A DNA stretch of 64,000 bases from Candidatus Babelota bacterium (GTDB lineage Bacteria; Babelota; Babeliae; Babelales; Vermiphilaceae), in the NCBI GenBank assembly GCA_029262615.1, contig JAJCZD010000007.1:124001-188000 (forward strand), written 5' to 3'. This document shows, one piece after another, positions 1 through 8,984 of this stretch. Positions within the stretch are counted from its first letter, which is position 1. Each line of letters starts with the position of its first letter. A model generated the notes under the pieces. The model worked only from the letters and a program-made list of their open reading frames with translations, searched no databases and was not told the origin of the DNA. Both the position numbers and the translations under genes were made by a program.

Positions 1-352
1 CCAATAACTTTGTAATTTGGTCGATCGATTGGTTATTCTTAGCTGGCCATTTGCGCCACTGATAGCCGTAGACAGGACCAAGATCACCATTCTCATCTGC
101 CCACTCATCCCAAATGCGAACCTTGTTTTCTTTTAAATAACCAATATTTGTATCACCTTTTATAAACCAAAGTAGTTCATGAATGATAGAACGTAGGTGT
201 AACTTTTTGGTTGTTAATAAGGGAAACCCTTTTTGCAAATCAAAACGCATTTGATAACCAAAAATACCGAGTGTTCCAGTGCCTGTTCTATCTTGGCGTT
301 TTATACCATTATTAAGAATATGGTCTAATAAATCTAAATACTGTTTTTCCAT
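1..352 (-). CDS. thyA: Thymidylate synthase, N-terminal part (cut by window edge)
   Basis: Makes dTMP from dUMP with methylene-tetrahydrofolate. The ATG ending at 352 opens 117 residues that follow bacterial ThyA closely: DRTGTGT at residues 21-27, [16 protein letters not shown] at 35-50, the [11 protein letters not shown] helix at 53-63 and [16 protein letters not shown] at 81-96. The catalytic Cys and the folate site lie in the missing C-terminal half. An AAAAGGGA Shine-Dalgarno site precedes the start. It is divergent from the ankyrin gene at 512. The family call is secure; nothing can be said about the integrity of the rest. Confidence 0.96.
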   Translation of the reverse strand, partial: MEKQYLDLLDHILNNGIKRQDRTGTGTLGIFGYQMRFDLQKGFPLLTTKKLHLRSIIHELLWFIKGDTNIGYLKENKVRIWDEWADENGDLGPVYGYQWRKWPAKNNQSIDQITKLL

Positions 353-511
353 TGTATCCCTTTTTGCACCAATATAAATATCTAGAATTTTCAAGCAAGA
401 GAAGATAACATGCGATTAAAATTTACTATACTTTTTTATTCAAAAACATTACAATTTAGTTTAAGTTTTTTTTGTAAATAATTATGTAATTCCAAATTAT
501 AAGGAACCAAT

Positions 512-1225
512 ATGCGTAGTATAATAAGAATGATGACCGTTGTTTTTTTTCTTTTCACTACATCCATACTTTCAATGCAAAAAGGTTTTATATTAAAGGC
601 AATTGAAAAAAAAAGAAATACTAACCCACAAAAAACTAAACCGCCAAAAGTGAAAAAACCCTTTATGCTAGTTAGTGATAATTCTGGTTCTCTTATAGAA
701 ACTGATATTGACACCGCATTACCTGATGATAAGCATGGAAATACATTATTACATATTCTAGCACAATTAGGACAAGCAGATAGTGTTTTGTCTTATATAA
801 AACGAGGTGTAAATATTGATCCACTCAATACAGATAATTGTACCCCATTACTTTTAGCGGTAATAAATAACCATTTTGAAACCGTAGAAATTCTATTAAA
901 TAATGGAGCAGATCCAAATAAAGAAACCATTGCAGGCCTCAATTGTTTAGATTTTGCAAAAGATCTAGAATCTAATGAATTACTAGAATTGTTAAAGAAA
1001 CATGGCGCAAAAGAAAGTAAAACTCCTGATGGAGAATGTGATACAATAATTATCACTCCAAAGACATTAAAATACATACAAAAATTACCACCTGCAAAAC
1101 AAAGCCAATGGCTAGAGTTGTTTAAAAAGACAGAAGCTGAAACGGATCCTAAAAAGCCAGTTTTTTATGAATTTTTTGCATTTTGCAAAAAAAATAACAT
1201 TCCAATTTCTGAAATAGTGCATTAA
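512..1225 (+). CDS. Exported ankyrin-repeat protein with a C-terminal module
   Basis: A 237-residue protein. Residues 1-21 look like a signal peptide (basic MRSIIR start, then a hydrophobic run). About three ankyrin repeats cover roughly residues 72-170 (HGNTLLHILAQLG, CTPLLLAVINNHFETVEILL, NNGADPNKE). The last 55 residues are a separate module that recurs as almost the whole mature part of the next gene at 1409. AAGGA precedes the start. Ankyrin repeats are protein-binding; the partner is unknown. A host target is plausible given the exported ankyrin genes nearby but is inference. Confidence 0.85.
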   Translation: MRSIIRMMTVVFFLFTTSILSMQKGFILKAIEKKRNTNPQKTKPPKVKKPFMLVSDNSGSLIETDIDTALPDDKHGNTLLHILAQLGQADSVLSYIKRGVNIDPLNTDNCTPLLLAVINNHFETVEILLNNGADPNKETIAGLNCLDFAKDLESNELLELLKKHGAKESKTPDGECDTIIITPKTLKYIQKLPPAKQSQWLELFKKTEAETDPKKPVFYEFFAFCKKNNIPISEIVH

Positions 1226-1228
1226 AAT

Positions 1229-1256
1229 AAAGCTCGCTTTATGTGGGCTTTTAATT
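1229..1256 (+). terminator. Probable rho-independent terminator after the ankyrin gene
   Basis: AAAGCTC pairs with GGGCTTT across a nine-base loop and is followed by a T-rich tail. It starts three bases after the ankyrin stop codon. The stem is short, so efficiency is uncertain. Confidence 0.5.
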
Positions 1257-1408
1257 AATAGATGCAATAAAGTTAAATATTGTTGTTCCATAAATGCCTT
1301 TTTTGCAACAGTGTGGCGCTTGAATAGTTTCAGACAAGTTACTATCAAATATTAATGTAGTTTATACTTTTTTCTAATTCTAATTAATAAAAATTACAAG
1401 GACATTAT

Positions 1409-1693
1409 ATGAATAAGATAATAAATGGAGTAAGTATCAGCATGCTTTTATTTGCATCTATGTTTGCCATGCAACCCGATGATCCAAGAGAAATGAAATG
1501 GTGTAGAGTAAGTGCTTCAAAAGAGGTGCAAGAAAAAATTCAACAGTTATCCCCCAAAAAAAGAAATGAATATCAGAAATTATTATATAATGCAACAAAG
1601 AAAACTGATAACAAAACTGTTAATGCATTGTTAACATTTAGTAAAAAGTGTAATCTTTCTATAATAGTAGTAGCTACACCAAGTTCTGATTAA
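1409..1693 (+). CDS. Small exported protein sharing the C-terminal module of the upstream ankyrin protein
   Basis: A 94-residue protein with signal peptide (residues 1-20, ending near FASMFA). The rest aligns with residues about 180-236 of the neighbour at 512: K..Q.L.P.K...Y..L......TD.K......F.KK.N..I is common to both. No ankyrin repeats are present. ATG at 1409 has AAGGA nine bases upstream. Function unknown. It may be a duplicated free-standing copy of the module or an ancestral single-domain form. Confidence 0.75.
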   Translation: MNKIINGVSISMLLFASMFAMQPDDPREMKWCRVSASKEVQEKIQQLSPKKRNEYQKLLYNATKKTDNKTVNALLTFSKKCNLSIIVVATPSSD

Positions 1694-1704
1694 TCAAAGG
1701 CAGT

Positions 1705-2385
1705 TTAGCCTTGTTGATTTCGTATAGTTTTATCTACAACAGTATGATTATTTTTTTCTAAAATTGCTTTGAATAACTGACCGTGCTCTGCGGTAGGAAA
1801 AGCAAAATAAATTTCTTTGATACAGGAATTTTGGTGCTCTTGCGCATATAAACGTACTGCCTGCACCGCAATTTCAGCTGCTTTTTGTAATGGATAGCTA
1901 AAGATGCCAGCACTAATAAATGGAAATGCAATTGAAGCAGTACTATTATCATCAGCTAATTGCAAACTGTTATAGTACGCATTAAATAATTTGTCTGTTT
2001 CTCCATGTTTACCATCCTGATATCGTGGCCCTACCGCATGGATAATAGACGTAATAGTTTTCGCATAAGAGTTTTGCAATACAAAACTTGGCGTAATGAC
2101 CGCTTGGCCTTCAGTTATTGGACCTAATTTATTTTTAAAAATATAATCTTGTAATTGCTGAGCACCTGCAGCTCTAAAAATAGCCCCACACACGCCACCA
2201 CCATGAAGAAGTTCTTCATTTGCTGCATTGACTACCACTTGAACCGGCAACTTGAGAATATCACCCTGCGGATAAACTAAAGTTATTTTTGTATTTGAAT
2301 TTTTAATTGGAAATATGAAATTATCTGAACCAAGAATTGGTATCATACTAAGAAAAAGAAATATAGGTAAAATTCTTTTTTGCAT
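1705..2385 (-). CDS. Exported macro-domain (ADP-ribose-binding) protein
   Basis: A 226-residue protein: signal peptide at about 1-19, then a single complete macro domain. Diagnostic motifs are VVVNAANEELLHGGGV near residues 50-65, IIHAVGPRY near 115 and FPFISAGIFSYP near 154. Macro domains bind ADP-ribose, and some remove ADP-ribose or the acetyl group of O-acetyl-ADP-ribose. Where MacroD/YmdB enzymes carry GVDGxIH, this protein has GVCGAIF, so the usual catalytic Asp is Cys; binding looks preserved and activity is uncertain. GGAGG precedes the start. Export suggests action on a periplasmic or host substrate (inference). Confidence 0.9.
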   Translation of the reverse strand: MQKRILPIFLFLSMIPILGSDNFIFPIKNSNTKITLVYPQGDILKLPVQVVVNAANEELLHGGGVCGAIFRAAGAQQLQDYIFKNKLGPITEGQAVITPSFVLQNSYAKTITSIIHAVGPRYQDGKHGETDKLFNAYYNSLQLADDNSTASIAFPFISAGIFSYPLQKAAEIAVQAVRLYAQEHQNSCIKEIYFAFPTAEHGQLFKAILEKNNHTVVDKTIRNQQG

Positions 2386-2481
2386 CGGTCCTCCATGTAA
2401 GTAAAAATAGATACGTTTCTACTTATCATACAGGACTAGTTGAACATTGAAAACGGGTTATCAAACACCTATGCAAAAAAC

Positions 2482-2531
2482 TTTTCAGTAAAATAAAGCC
2501 CGCTTTTACACAGGCTTTATTTTACTGAAAA
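2482..2531 (-). terminator. Strong terminator hairpin after the 142-residue ankyrin gene
   Basis: A perfect 19-bp inverted repeat (2482-2500 with 2513-2531) around a 12-base loop begins seven bases past the stop of the leftward ankyrin gene. A near copy of only its right arm lies after the paralogous gene at 3106. Confidence 0.75.
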
Positions 2532-2537
2532 TACTAT

Positions 2538-2966
2538 TTAAGGCTTTAGTCTTTTCAATTGAGGTTCTGCATAATTATAGGCAGTCTTACCTCGCTTATC
2601 TTTTATTTTTTTATCTGCTCCATTTTCGAGCAACATATCTATCAGCTTAAAAGCACTCTCAGCAGCTTTAATAAGGGCAGTCTCTCCTTTGGAATCAACC
2701 GGAGTTACTTTTGCTCCTGATACTAACAAAAAGGCTGCAACCCTTAAATAGCCTATATCAGCTGCGGCCATAAGAGCAGTATTTCCATTCTTGTCGGTTC
2801 CATTTATATCTACTCCTTCATCTACCATCCTCTGAACAGTACTAAGCTCACCATACCTAGCTGCGTTTACGAAAGCTTCATTTTTTGCATTTTCTGAATT
2901 ATCCACCATTCCTAAACAGGTTGAGCCTATAATCAATAACCCTGCTAATAACTGCTTCTTCTTCAT
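2538..2966 (-). CDS. Exported four-repeat ankyrin protein (tandem copy A)
   Basis: A 142-residue protein: signal peptide MKKKQLLAGLLIIGSTCLG, then four ankyrin repeats filling the remainder (NEAFVNAARYGE, NGNTALMAAADIGY, KGETALIKAAES, RGKTAYNYAEPQ). It is a recent tandem duplicate of the gene at 3106: signal peptides are nearly identical, and both end in RLKP. AAGGTGAAATT precedes the ATG, as in the third ankyrin gene at 3570. Probably a small exported binding protein; partner unknown. Confidence 0.85.
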   Translation of the reverse strand: MKKKQLLAGLLIIGSTCLGMVDNSENAKNEAFVNAARYGELSTVQRMVDEGVDINGTDKNGNTALMAAADIGYLRVAAFLLVSGAKVTPVDSKGETALIKAAESAFKLIDMLLENGADKKIKDKRGKTAYNYAEPQLKRLKP

Positions 2967-3105
2967 AATTTCACCTTTTTAGCTAAAATAATCCTATTTG
3001 TAATAATAGCATGCGGGGTGAGTTACAAGCCATGGTTTTCACCAAGAAACTTTAAAAACCCGCTTTTATACTTTTATACAGGCTTTATTTTTCTGAAAAC
3101 ACTAT

Positions 3106-3525
3106 TTAAGGTTTCAGCCTTTGAGAGTTACTGGTTGCATAAGTATAGGCAGAATAACCTCTTTTATCTTTTATTGCTTTATCCGCTCCTTTTTCCATCA
3201 ACAGATCTATAGTGCTAAAAGTATGCGCTGCGGCCTTCATAAGGGCAGTCATACCCCTGTCATCAACCTGATCTATTTTTGCTCCTTTGCTCAACAAAAG
3301 CTCTATAATCTTGTCATGACCCATCCCAGCTGCACCCATAAGAGCAGTCCCTCCGTACTGACCAACAGCATTTACATCTGCTCCCGCGTCTAACAACCTT
3401 TTAACAGCATTATACTCACCAAACGTAGCTGCCCTGATCAAAGCTTCATTTTTTGAATTATCCGCCATCCCTAAACAGGTTGAGCCTATAATCAATAACC
3501 CTGCTAATAACTTCTTTTTTTTCAT
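3106..3525 (-). CDS. Exported four-repeat ankyrin protein (tandem copy B)
   Basis: A 139-residue paralogue of the gene at 2538. Signal peptide MKKKKLLAGLLIIGSTCLG is followed by four ankyrin repeats (NEALIRAATFGEY, YGGTALMGAAGMGHDK, RGMTALMKAAAH, RGYSAYTYATS). Repeat loops differ between the copies while the signal peptide is conserved, suggesting divergence of the binding surface after duplication. The GGAAAGAAG-type leader (AAAGGAAG) gives a good ribosome site. Downstream, part of copy A's terminator sequence is repeated. Confidence 0.85.
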   Translation of the reverse strand: MKKKKLLAGLLIIGSTCLGMADNSKNEALIRAATFGEYNAVKRLLDAGADVNAVGQYGGTALMGAAGMGHDKIIELLLSKGAKIDQVDDRGMTALMKAAAHTFSTIDLLMEKGADKAIKDKRGYSAYTYATSNSQRLKP

Positions 3526-3569
3526 AACTTCCTTTCTCCTAGAAAAATTATCAATTCAGCTTTAAGTTG

Positions 3570-4712
3570 TTACTTCAACAACTTTTTAATTGCTTCAGTT
3601 TTTGCATAATCATTCGCTGTTTTGCCTTCTATAGAACGAATCGTTTTGTCAGCTCCAGCTTTTAATAGTTTCTTTACAATATCCTCATATCCTTTCAGGG
3701 CTGCAAACATTAGTGCAGTTGAATTTGTATCGCTTACTACATTTACGTTTACTTTAGTTTTTTCTAATAAAAAATCTACAATCTCTTTTTCGCCTTCGAT
3801 TATAGAAAAAATTAAAGCTGTATCGCCAGTTTCATATTCAGTATTTGGATCAGCTCCATTTTCTAATAATAATTTTACGATTTCCGTAAATTCTCTTTTT
3901 TTCTGTGTCTTTATTCCTTTTGCCGCAAAAAATAAAGCAGTATCATTTCCATTTTTTATATTCGGATTAGCACCTTTTTCTAATAAAAGTTTTATAACTA
4001 CTTTATGACCTTTCATTGCTGCATTCATTAAAGCCGTGCGACCCTTTGTCTCAAAAGTGGCACCATTATCCAATAAGAGCTTTACAATTCCTTCCTCACC
4101 ATAGCCTGCTGCCGACGATAAAGGAGTAAAAACTCTTTTACCTTTTAAGTTTGGATTAGCACCTTTTTCCAATAATAGTTTTACAATTTCCTCTTGACCT
4201 TCACTAATTGCTGCTTGTAATGGTGTATCACCTTTGGCATTTTGTTCATTGTGGTCAGCTCCAGCTTGTAATAACAAGTACGCAACATCCGGTCTTTTTT
4301 TCTGTATAGCATGTAATAGGACCGTGTTTCCTGCTTTATTTAATGAATATGTAGATGCACCCAATGCAAGTAAATTAAGCATTTGCTGAGGAGTTTTTGC
4401 TATAAATAAAAATGGTATTAATCTATGAGTATACTTTAGTATTTCTTTTCTTAAATCATTCGGTAAAATAGTAAGTGCTTTTTTAACCTCGCTTACACTA
4501 TTTTGATTCATTAAATTAATAATTGTTCTTTCTTTAGCCAATTCTTTTAATGACGGAATAACCACTGGTGATATTGGAATACCTTGGTTTATCTCCTGCT
4601 GTAATTCAGAAATCTTTTCATCAAACTCTTTTTGTGCTTTTTGTGGATCTTCGATCATAGCAAAACAGCTTGATCCCACCAATAACAAAACGAATACAAT
4701 TTTTTTCTTCAT
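3570..4712 (-). CDS. Exported ankyrin-repeat protein, about eight repeats
   Basis: A 380-residue protein starting at the ATG ending at 4712, chosen because AAAGGTG lies just upstream and MKKKIVFVLLLVGSSCFA is a clear signal peptide; an in-frame ATG 54 bases further up adds a non-signal-like extension. Residues about 20-120 are helical without clear repeats. From about 130 to the end there are about eight ankyrin repeats with classic TPLQAAISEGQEEIVKLLL-type cores; one contains a basic insertion (KTQKKREF). The final GADKTIR...GKTANDYA resembles the ends of the two smaller ankyrin genes next door. Likely an exported scaffold; target unknown. Confidence 0.87.
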   Translation of the reverse strand: MKKKIVFVLLLVGSSCFAMIEDPQKAQKEFDEKISELQQEINQGIPISPVVIPSLKELAKERTIINLMNQNSVSEVKKALTILPNDLRKEILKYTHRLIPFLFIAKTPQQMLNLLALGASTYSLNKAGNTVLLHAIQKKRPDVAYLLLQAGADHNEQNAKGDTPLQAAISEGQEEIVKLLLEKGANPNLKGKRVFTPLSSAAGYGEEGIVKLLLDNGATFETKGRTALMNAAMKGHKVVIKLLLEKGANPNIKNGNDTALFFAAKGIKTQKKREFTEIVKLLLENGADPNTEYETGDTALIFSIIEGEKEIVDFLLEKTKVNVNVVSDTNSTALMFAALKGYEDIVKKLLKAGADKTIRSIEGKTANDYAKTEAIKKLLK

Positions 4713-4796
4713 GATTTTCACCTTTGTTTTTATTTCATAATAGCAATTTATAACAGTGAAAAACAATAATTTAGGGTAAAAGTCCTGAAAATTTGG

Positions 4797-6311
4797 CTAC
4801 TTCTTCCAGCCAGAGGCCAAATCTACCAATAAGCGTACGCCAGCACCAGTTGCACCCTCAGCACGATAATAAGGAATGTCAGGAACATTAAAAGCAGTTC
4901 CGGCAATATCCAAATGCACCCAGGGTACATCCCCAACAAAGTTTTTAAGAAAATGACCGGCGGTAACCGCTCCAGCCATGTACCGTTTGCTGCCAATATT
5001 AGAAATATCTGCAACGGGAGATTTGATTGCTGGTTTGTAATCATCATGCAACGGTAAGCGCCAAACTCGATCACCAGATGATTCTGCTGCTTTAATTACC
5101 GCATCCGCAAAATCATCATGCTGACTCATCAGACCGGTAAAAAATGGTCCTAGTGCATATGCACAGGCACCAGTTAGGGTTGCAAGATCAATTAACGCAT
5201 CTAAATTATAATGCTTGACTGCATAGCTGAGTGCATCAGCTAATACTAATCGTCCTTCTGCGTCGGTATTTTTAACCTCAGCAGTTTTGCCATTATAGAA
5301 TGTAAGAATATCGCCTGGCTTTGTTGCTTTGCCAGATGGCAGATTTTCTGATAATGGCGTTAAGGCCACAATATTTACGTCTGGTTTTAATTGCGCAATA
5401 GCTTTCATCGCTCCAATTACCGCGGCAGCACCAGACATATCTTCCTTCATCGTTTCCATATGAACTGGTGGTTTTAAACTTAGGCCACCGGAATCAAAGG
5501 TAATACCTTTGCCAACAAACCCAAGAGTTGGCGCATCTTTTTTGCCACAATTATATTCCATAATCACAAGCTGGCAATCACGATCAGAACCGGCAGAAAC
5601 ACCGGCAAGGCCGCCCATGCCCATTTTTTTTACTTGCTCTTCATCAAATTGGGTAATCTTAAGATCATATTTTTTTGCTATCTCTTGTGCTTTTTTTGCA
5701 AGTTCTGGTGGTGTTAAATGCCCGGGTGGCAAATCAACCCAATGGCGCGCAGAGTTTACCGCGTCCGCAATAATATTACCCTTATGTATGCCATGCTTAA
5801 GCGCTTTAAAATCTTGCTCATGTTCTACTAAAACAACTGATAAGTCTTTGTTTTTTCTTTTTTCGTCGGAATAAAACTGATTAAATTGATAACCAGCCAT
5901 CTGCAAAGCTACAGTCATTTGTTGTGCTAACTGCTCATCAGACAAGCCAAATAATTTTGCTTGTGGTAGCGCGAGTGCAATCGAGGACCATTTTTTATTT
6001 TCAGCAATACGAACAACCTTGCCAACCACACGACGCAAATGTTCAATTTCAATCTGGTCTTTTGTATCTTTTTTGCCAAGGCCAACAAATAAAACATATT
6101 TGAGTTTTTTTTCATGAGCAATGGTAAATAGCTGTTTTTGGCCACTATCACCTTCAAATAATGCATCAGCAAGCAATTGATCCAAAGCAGGAAAATATTT
6201 ATCTTGTATTTCTTTTAGTAAAGGAGACATAGCATAATTTTTTTCAAGAAATACGACATGACAGTCTACATCTTGATCAGTAAACTTTTGATTGGAGATG
6301 GTAATATTCAT
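4797..6311 (-). CDS. pepA: Leucyl aminopeptidase, M17 family
   Basis: A 504-residue cytosolic exopeptidase that removes N-terminal residues with two metal ions. The catalytic domain occupies about residues 170-500. Metal and active-site motifs are intact: VGKGITFDSGGLSLKP, MKEDMSGAAAVIGAM and NTDAEGRLVLADAL. The N-terminal half is the usual divergent macro-like domain of M17 enzymes. The start ending at 6311 is preferred over an in-frame ATG 21 bases upstream because AAAGAGG sits eight bases before it. Length fits the family. Probably recycles peptides, useful in a host-dependent organism. Confidence 0.95.
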   Translation of the reverse strand: MNITISNQKFTDQDVDCHVVFLEKNYAMSPLLKEIQDKYFPALDQLLADALFEGDSGQKQLFTIAHEKKLKYVLFVGLGKKDTKDQIEIEHLRRVVGKVVRIAENKKWSSIALALPQAKLFGLSDEQLAQQMTVALQMAGYQFNQFYSDEKRKNKDLSVVLVEHEQDFKALKHGIHKGNIIADAVNSARHWVDLPPGHLTPPELAKKAQEIAKKYDLKITQFDEEQVKKMGMGGLAGVSAGSDRDCQLVIMEYNCGKKDAPTLGFVGKGITFDSGGLSLKPPVHMETMKEDMSGAAAVIGAMKAIAQLKPDVNIVALTPLSENLPSGKATKPGDILTFYNGKTAEVKNTDAEGRLVLADALSYAVKHYNLDALIDLATLTGACAYALGPFFTGLMSQHDDFADAVIKAAESSGDRVWRLPLHDDYKPAIKSPVADISNIGSKRYMAGAVTAGHFLKNFVGDVPWVHLDIAGTAFNVPDIPYYRAEGATGAGVRLLVDLASGWKK

Positions 6312-6387
6312 GAGAAACCTCTTTAAGAGCACAAATTTTTAATTGCTCTTACTTTACCAAAAAAAAGGTTTTTAGAAAATATTAAAA

Positions 6388-7389
6388 CTAGTCAGGGTCT
6401 TCAATAATGCCTTGGCTTTGATAACCAATTTTCTCGTCCAAAAGATCGTTGATAAATTGATTCACACGTTTGCAATAGAGTTCAGGATTATAAAAATAGG
6501 AATCAAAATGGCGTCGTCCATTAGTTAAGCATAAGCGTTTTGCCCCAGAGGCATTATTATATACTGATTTAATTGCATCAATCGAGACTCGCTCATCATG
6601 CTTACAACAGATAAAAAAACAAGGAACTGATATCTTTTTAATCGATTTAACCGTATCAACTGGGCACATGAAAACATCGACATCTTGCGGATCAAGCTGG
6701 GCAATTGTTTTTAATATTACTTTGACCAACGACTGTATATACGGATGAAATGCATATTTTTGTAATAATTGCTGCCCTGGCAGACTAAATCGATAACCCA
6801 AAAAACTGAATTTAATATTGTTTAAGCTACGTTTAATTAAATTCTCACAAGAATCAAAAGGGCAATCCAATATCATTGCATCAAATAATGGTTGTCGAGC
6901 TTGGGCCTCTATTGCTGCAACTGCACCCATTGAAAATCCATACCCTATTACAGGCAAATCTTTGCTCAATGCTTGATTCTCCTTTATAAATTTTACTGCC
7001 GCAATAACATCTAAAGCCTCATCTCGCCCTAAGGTACAACGCTGCCCTTGGGTATCCTCACCATGAGCGCGAAAATCAAAGGTTAGAAAATTGAATTTCC
7101 CTTTTGGGAAAATACAACGTAAAAACCCCGAATCATGCCGATCACACATGAAGCCATGACAAATTATAATAGTTGCAACAGCATCTTTATAACGAACCAA
7201 TAAACCTTTTCGCATAATCTTTTTTGTGGAATTAATTGCTTTTCGTGGGTAAATGGCCACCGATTCAACTACTGCATCCTCAATAACAGTGTTTTTTGAT
7301 TCTAAAATATGACCAAAGCGATTGCTTTGCGCAAACGCAGCCGTTATTTGCATCAATATTAGTATTAGAAAGACTTTTTTAATGCACAT
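6388..7389 (-). CDS. Exported alpha/beta hydrolase
   Basis: A 333-residue protein. Signal peptide residues 1-20 (MCIKKVFLILILMQITAAFA). The fold signature is complete: FDFRAHGE after the oxyanion strand, the nucleophile elbow GYGFSMG, a candidate acid in CCKHDERVS and a candidate His in GRRHFDSYF near residue 297. This resembles the BAAT/AXE1 or dienelactone-hydrolase type of serine hydrolase; the substrate cannot be told. It lies downstream of the exported redox fusion on the same strand. Secretion past the inner membrane is well supported; the final location is unknown. Confidence 0.85.
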   Translation of the reverse strand: MCIKKVFLILILMQITAAFAQSNRFGHILESKNTVIEDAVVESVAIYPRKAINSTKKIMRKGLLVRYKDAVATIIICHGFMCDRHDSGFLRCIFPKGKFNFLTFDFRAHGEDTQGQRCTLGRDEALDVIAAVKFIKENQALSKDLPVIGYGFSMGAVAAIEAQARQPLFDAMILDCPFDSCENLIKRSLNNIKFSFLGYRFSLPGQQLLQKYAFHPYIQSLVKVILKTIAQLDPQDVDVFMCPVDTVKSIKKISVPCFFICCKHDERVSIDAIKSVYNNASGAKRLCLTNGRRHFDSYFYNPELYCKRVNQFINDLLDEKIGYQSQGIIEDPD

Positions 7390-7495
7390 TTGCCAGACCC
7401 ATCAATTACTAATTGTATATTCATATAAAAATATAACAAATATGATTTCCAGATTGCAATAACCTGCGGGATGTGGGTCGGATTATACGAAAAAA

Positions 7496-8959
7496 TTATT
7501 TTGTTTGTAAAAATTCTCGCAATTCCGTGCGATTCATAGCTTTTGCTTGACGAGCATTTACCTTACCATCCTTAAAAATAAGGATTAATGGAATAGCTTC
7601 AATCTTATATTTTTTCATTATCGGCCCAAATGCTTTTTGTCCGATATCAACTTTATAAAAATGCATTGTATCACTAAATTCAACAGCTACATCCTCAAAT
7701 AAAGGGATCATTTGCACGCATGATGGGCAGTATTCTGCCCAAAAATCGATAACAACGGGCTTATCTTGGGTGATTGCTTGCTCAAAAGCCTTTACCGAGT
7801 CTAAAGATTGAACTATTTTTTCAGTTAGTTTTTTTTTAGGGAAAAAAAGCTTTCCTTGCTCTTGTAGCTTCTTTTCAAAGGCAGCATTATACCCGATTTC
7901 CATTAAGAAATTAAAGGCATCCAATGAAGCTTTGATACCGCTTCCGGAAGCAACTCCTGCTTGACGATATACATGATCCTCAACATCGCCGGCTGCAAAG
8001 ACACCTGGCATTGAGGTTTTCTGTGATCGACCCTCTAATTGAATGTAGCCACTGGCATCTGTTTTGATAGAACCACTAACTAAACTTGAATTTGGAATAT
8101 GCCCAATAGCAAAAAATACTCCTTTGATAGGCATATCAGAGGTTTTGTTGGTAAGGTTATTCAAAACCTTAACCGCAGTAACATGCTTACCATCACCTTT
8201 TACCTCTTTGACCTCTACATTATATTTTATGGTGATGTTTTTTACATTTTTGATTAAATCTTGCATGCGCCCTGCTGCACGCATCTTATTTTTACGAACC
8301 ATAAGAGTGACCGACTTTGCATATGGCGCAAGCTGCATTGCCTCCTCAGCAGCAGAATCACCACCACCAATAACAATTACCTCCTCATCTTTATAAAAGC
8401 GTGCATCACACACCGCACAGGTAGAAACACCCTTGCCCCAATATTCTTGTTCACCAGTGATACCAAGGGTTTTTGGGTTTGCACCGGTTGCAACGATAAC
8501 CGTGAGGGCATATAGTGTGCGCCCTTCTTCTGTTTTTAAAACAAATGGCCATTGAGAGAAATCGACTTTTTCAACTGAATCGGCAAGAAAGACCGTACCA
8601 AATTGTTCTGCTTGCTTTTTGACTTGTTCCATAATCTCTGGGCCCATAGCCGATGGTATACCTGGCCAATTTTCAACTTCTGTGGTTTCGGTTAATAAAC
8701 CACCAGGTTTATCACCTTCCAGTATAACCGTTTTGACATTAGATCGGGCACCGTAAATTGCGGCGCTCAAACCAGCAGGACCAGAACCAATAACAGCAAT
8801 GGGCAGGATAGCATCTTTTAAAAGAGCTTTTTTTAAATTAAAATAGCCTGTAGGTTTTTTACAGGCGGAACAGTCTGGATAGGGCTGCATTGCCAAAGCA
8901 GGAAGAGAGCTTCCTATTGTCAAAAAAAACATGAATTGCATTATTAATTTATTCTTCAT
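7496..8959 (-). CDS. Exported thioredoxin reductase-thioredoxin fusion
   Basis: A 487-residue protein: signal peptide at about 1-23 (LTIGSSLPALA), a short linker with CSAC at residues 30-33, a complete thioredoxin reductase (FAD motif GSGPAG near 58, redox site TCAVCD near 180, NADPH motif GGGDSAAEEA near 196, FAD-closing GVFAAGDVEDH near 317) and a C-terminal thioredoxin domain with active site CPSC in WAEYCPSCVQM and the cis-Pro EAIPLI. Standard thioredoxin has CGPC. The start ending at 8959 has AAAGGA correctly placed. A normal cytosolic trxB is also present (52938-53855), so this copy is specialised. How NADPH would reach an exported reductase is unclear. Confidence 0.92.
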   Translation of the reverse strand: MKNKLIMQFMFFLTIGSSLPALAMQPYPDCSACKKPTGYFNLKKALLKDAILPIAVIGSGPAGLSAAIYGARSNVKTVILEGDKPGGLLTETTEVENWPGIPSAMGPEIMEQVKKQAEQFGTVFLADSVEKVDFSQWPFVLKTEEGRTLYALTVIVATGANPKTLGITGEQEYWGKGVSTCAVCDARFYKDEEVIVIGGGDSAAEEAMQLAPYAKSVTLMVRKNKMRAAGRMQDLIKNVKNITIKYNVEVKEVKGDGKHVTAVKVLNNLTNKTSDMPIKGVFFAIGHIPNSSLVSGSIKTDASGYIQLEGRSQKTSMPGVFAAGDVEDHVYRQAGVASGSGIKASLDAFNFLMEIGYNAAFEKKLQEQGKLFFPKKKLTEKIVQSLDSVKAFEQAITQDKPVVIDFWAEYCPSCVQMIPLFEDVAVEFSDTMHFYKVDIGQKAFGPIMKKYKIEAIPLILIFKDGKVNARQAKAMNRTELREFLQTK

Positions 8960-8984
8960 AGAAATCCTTTCAGGCAAAACTCAT

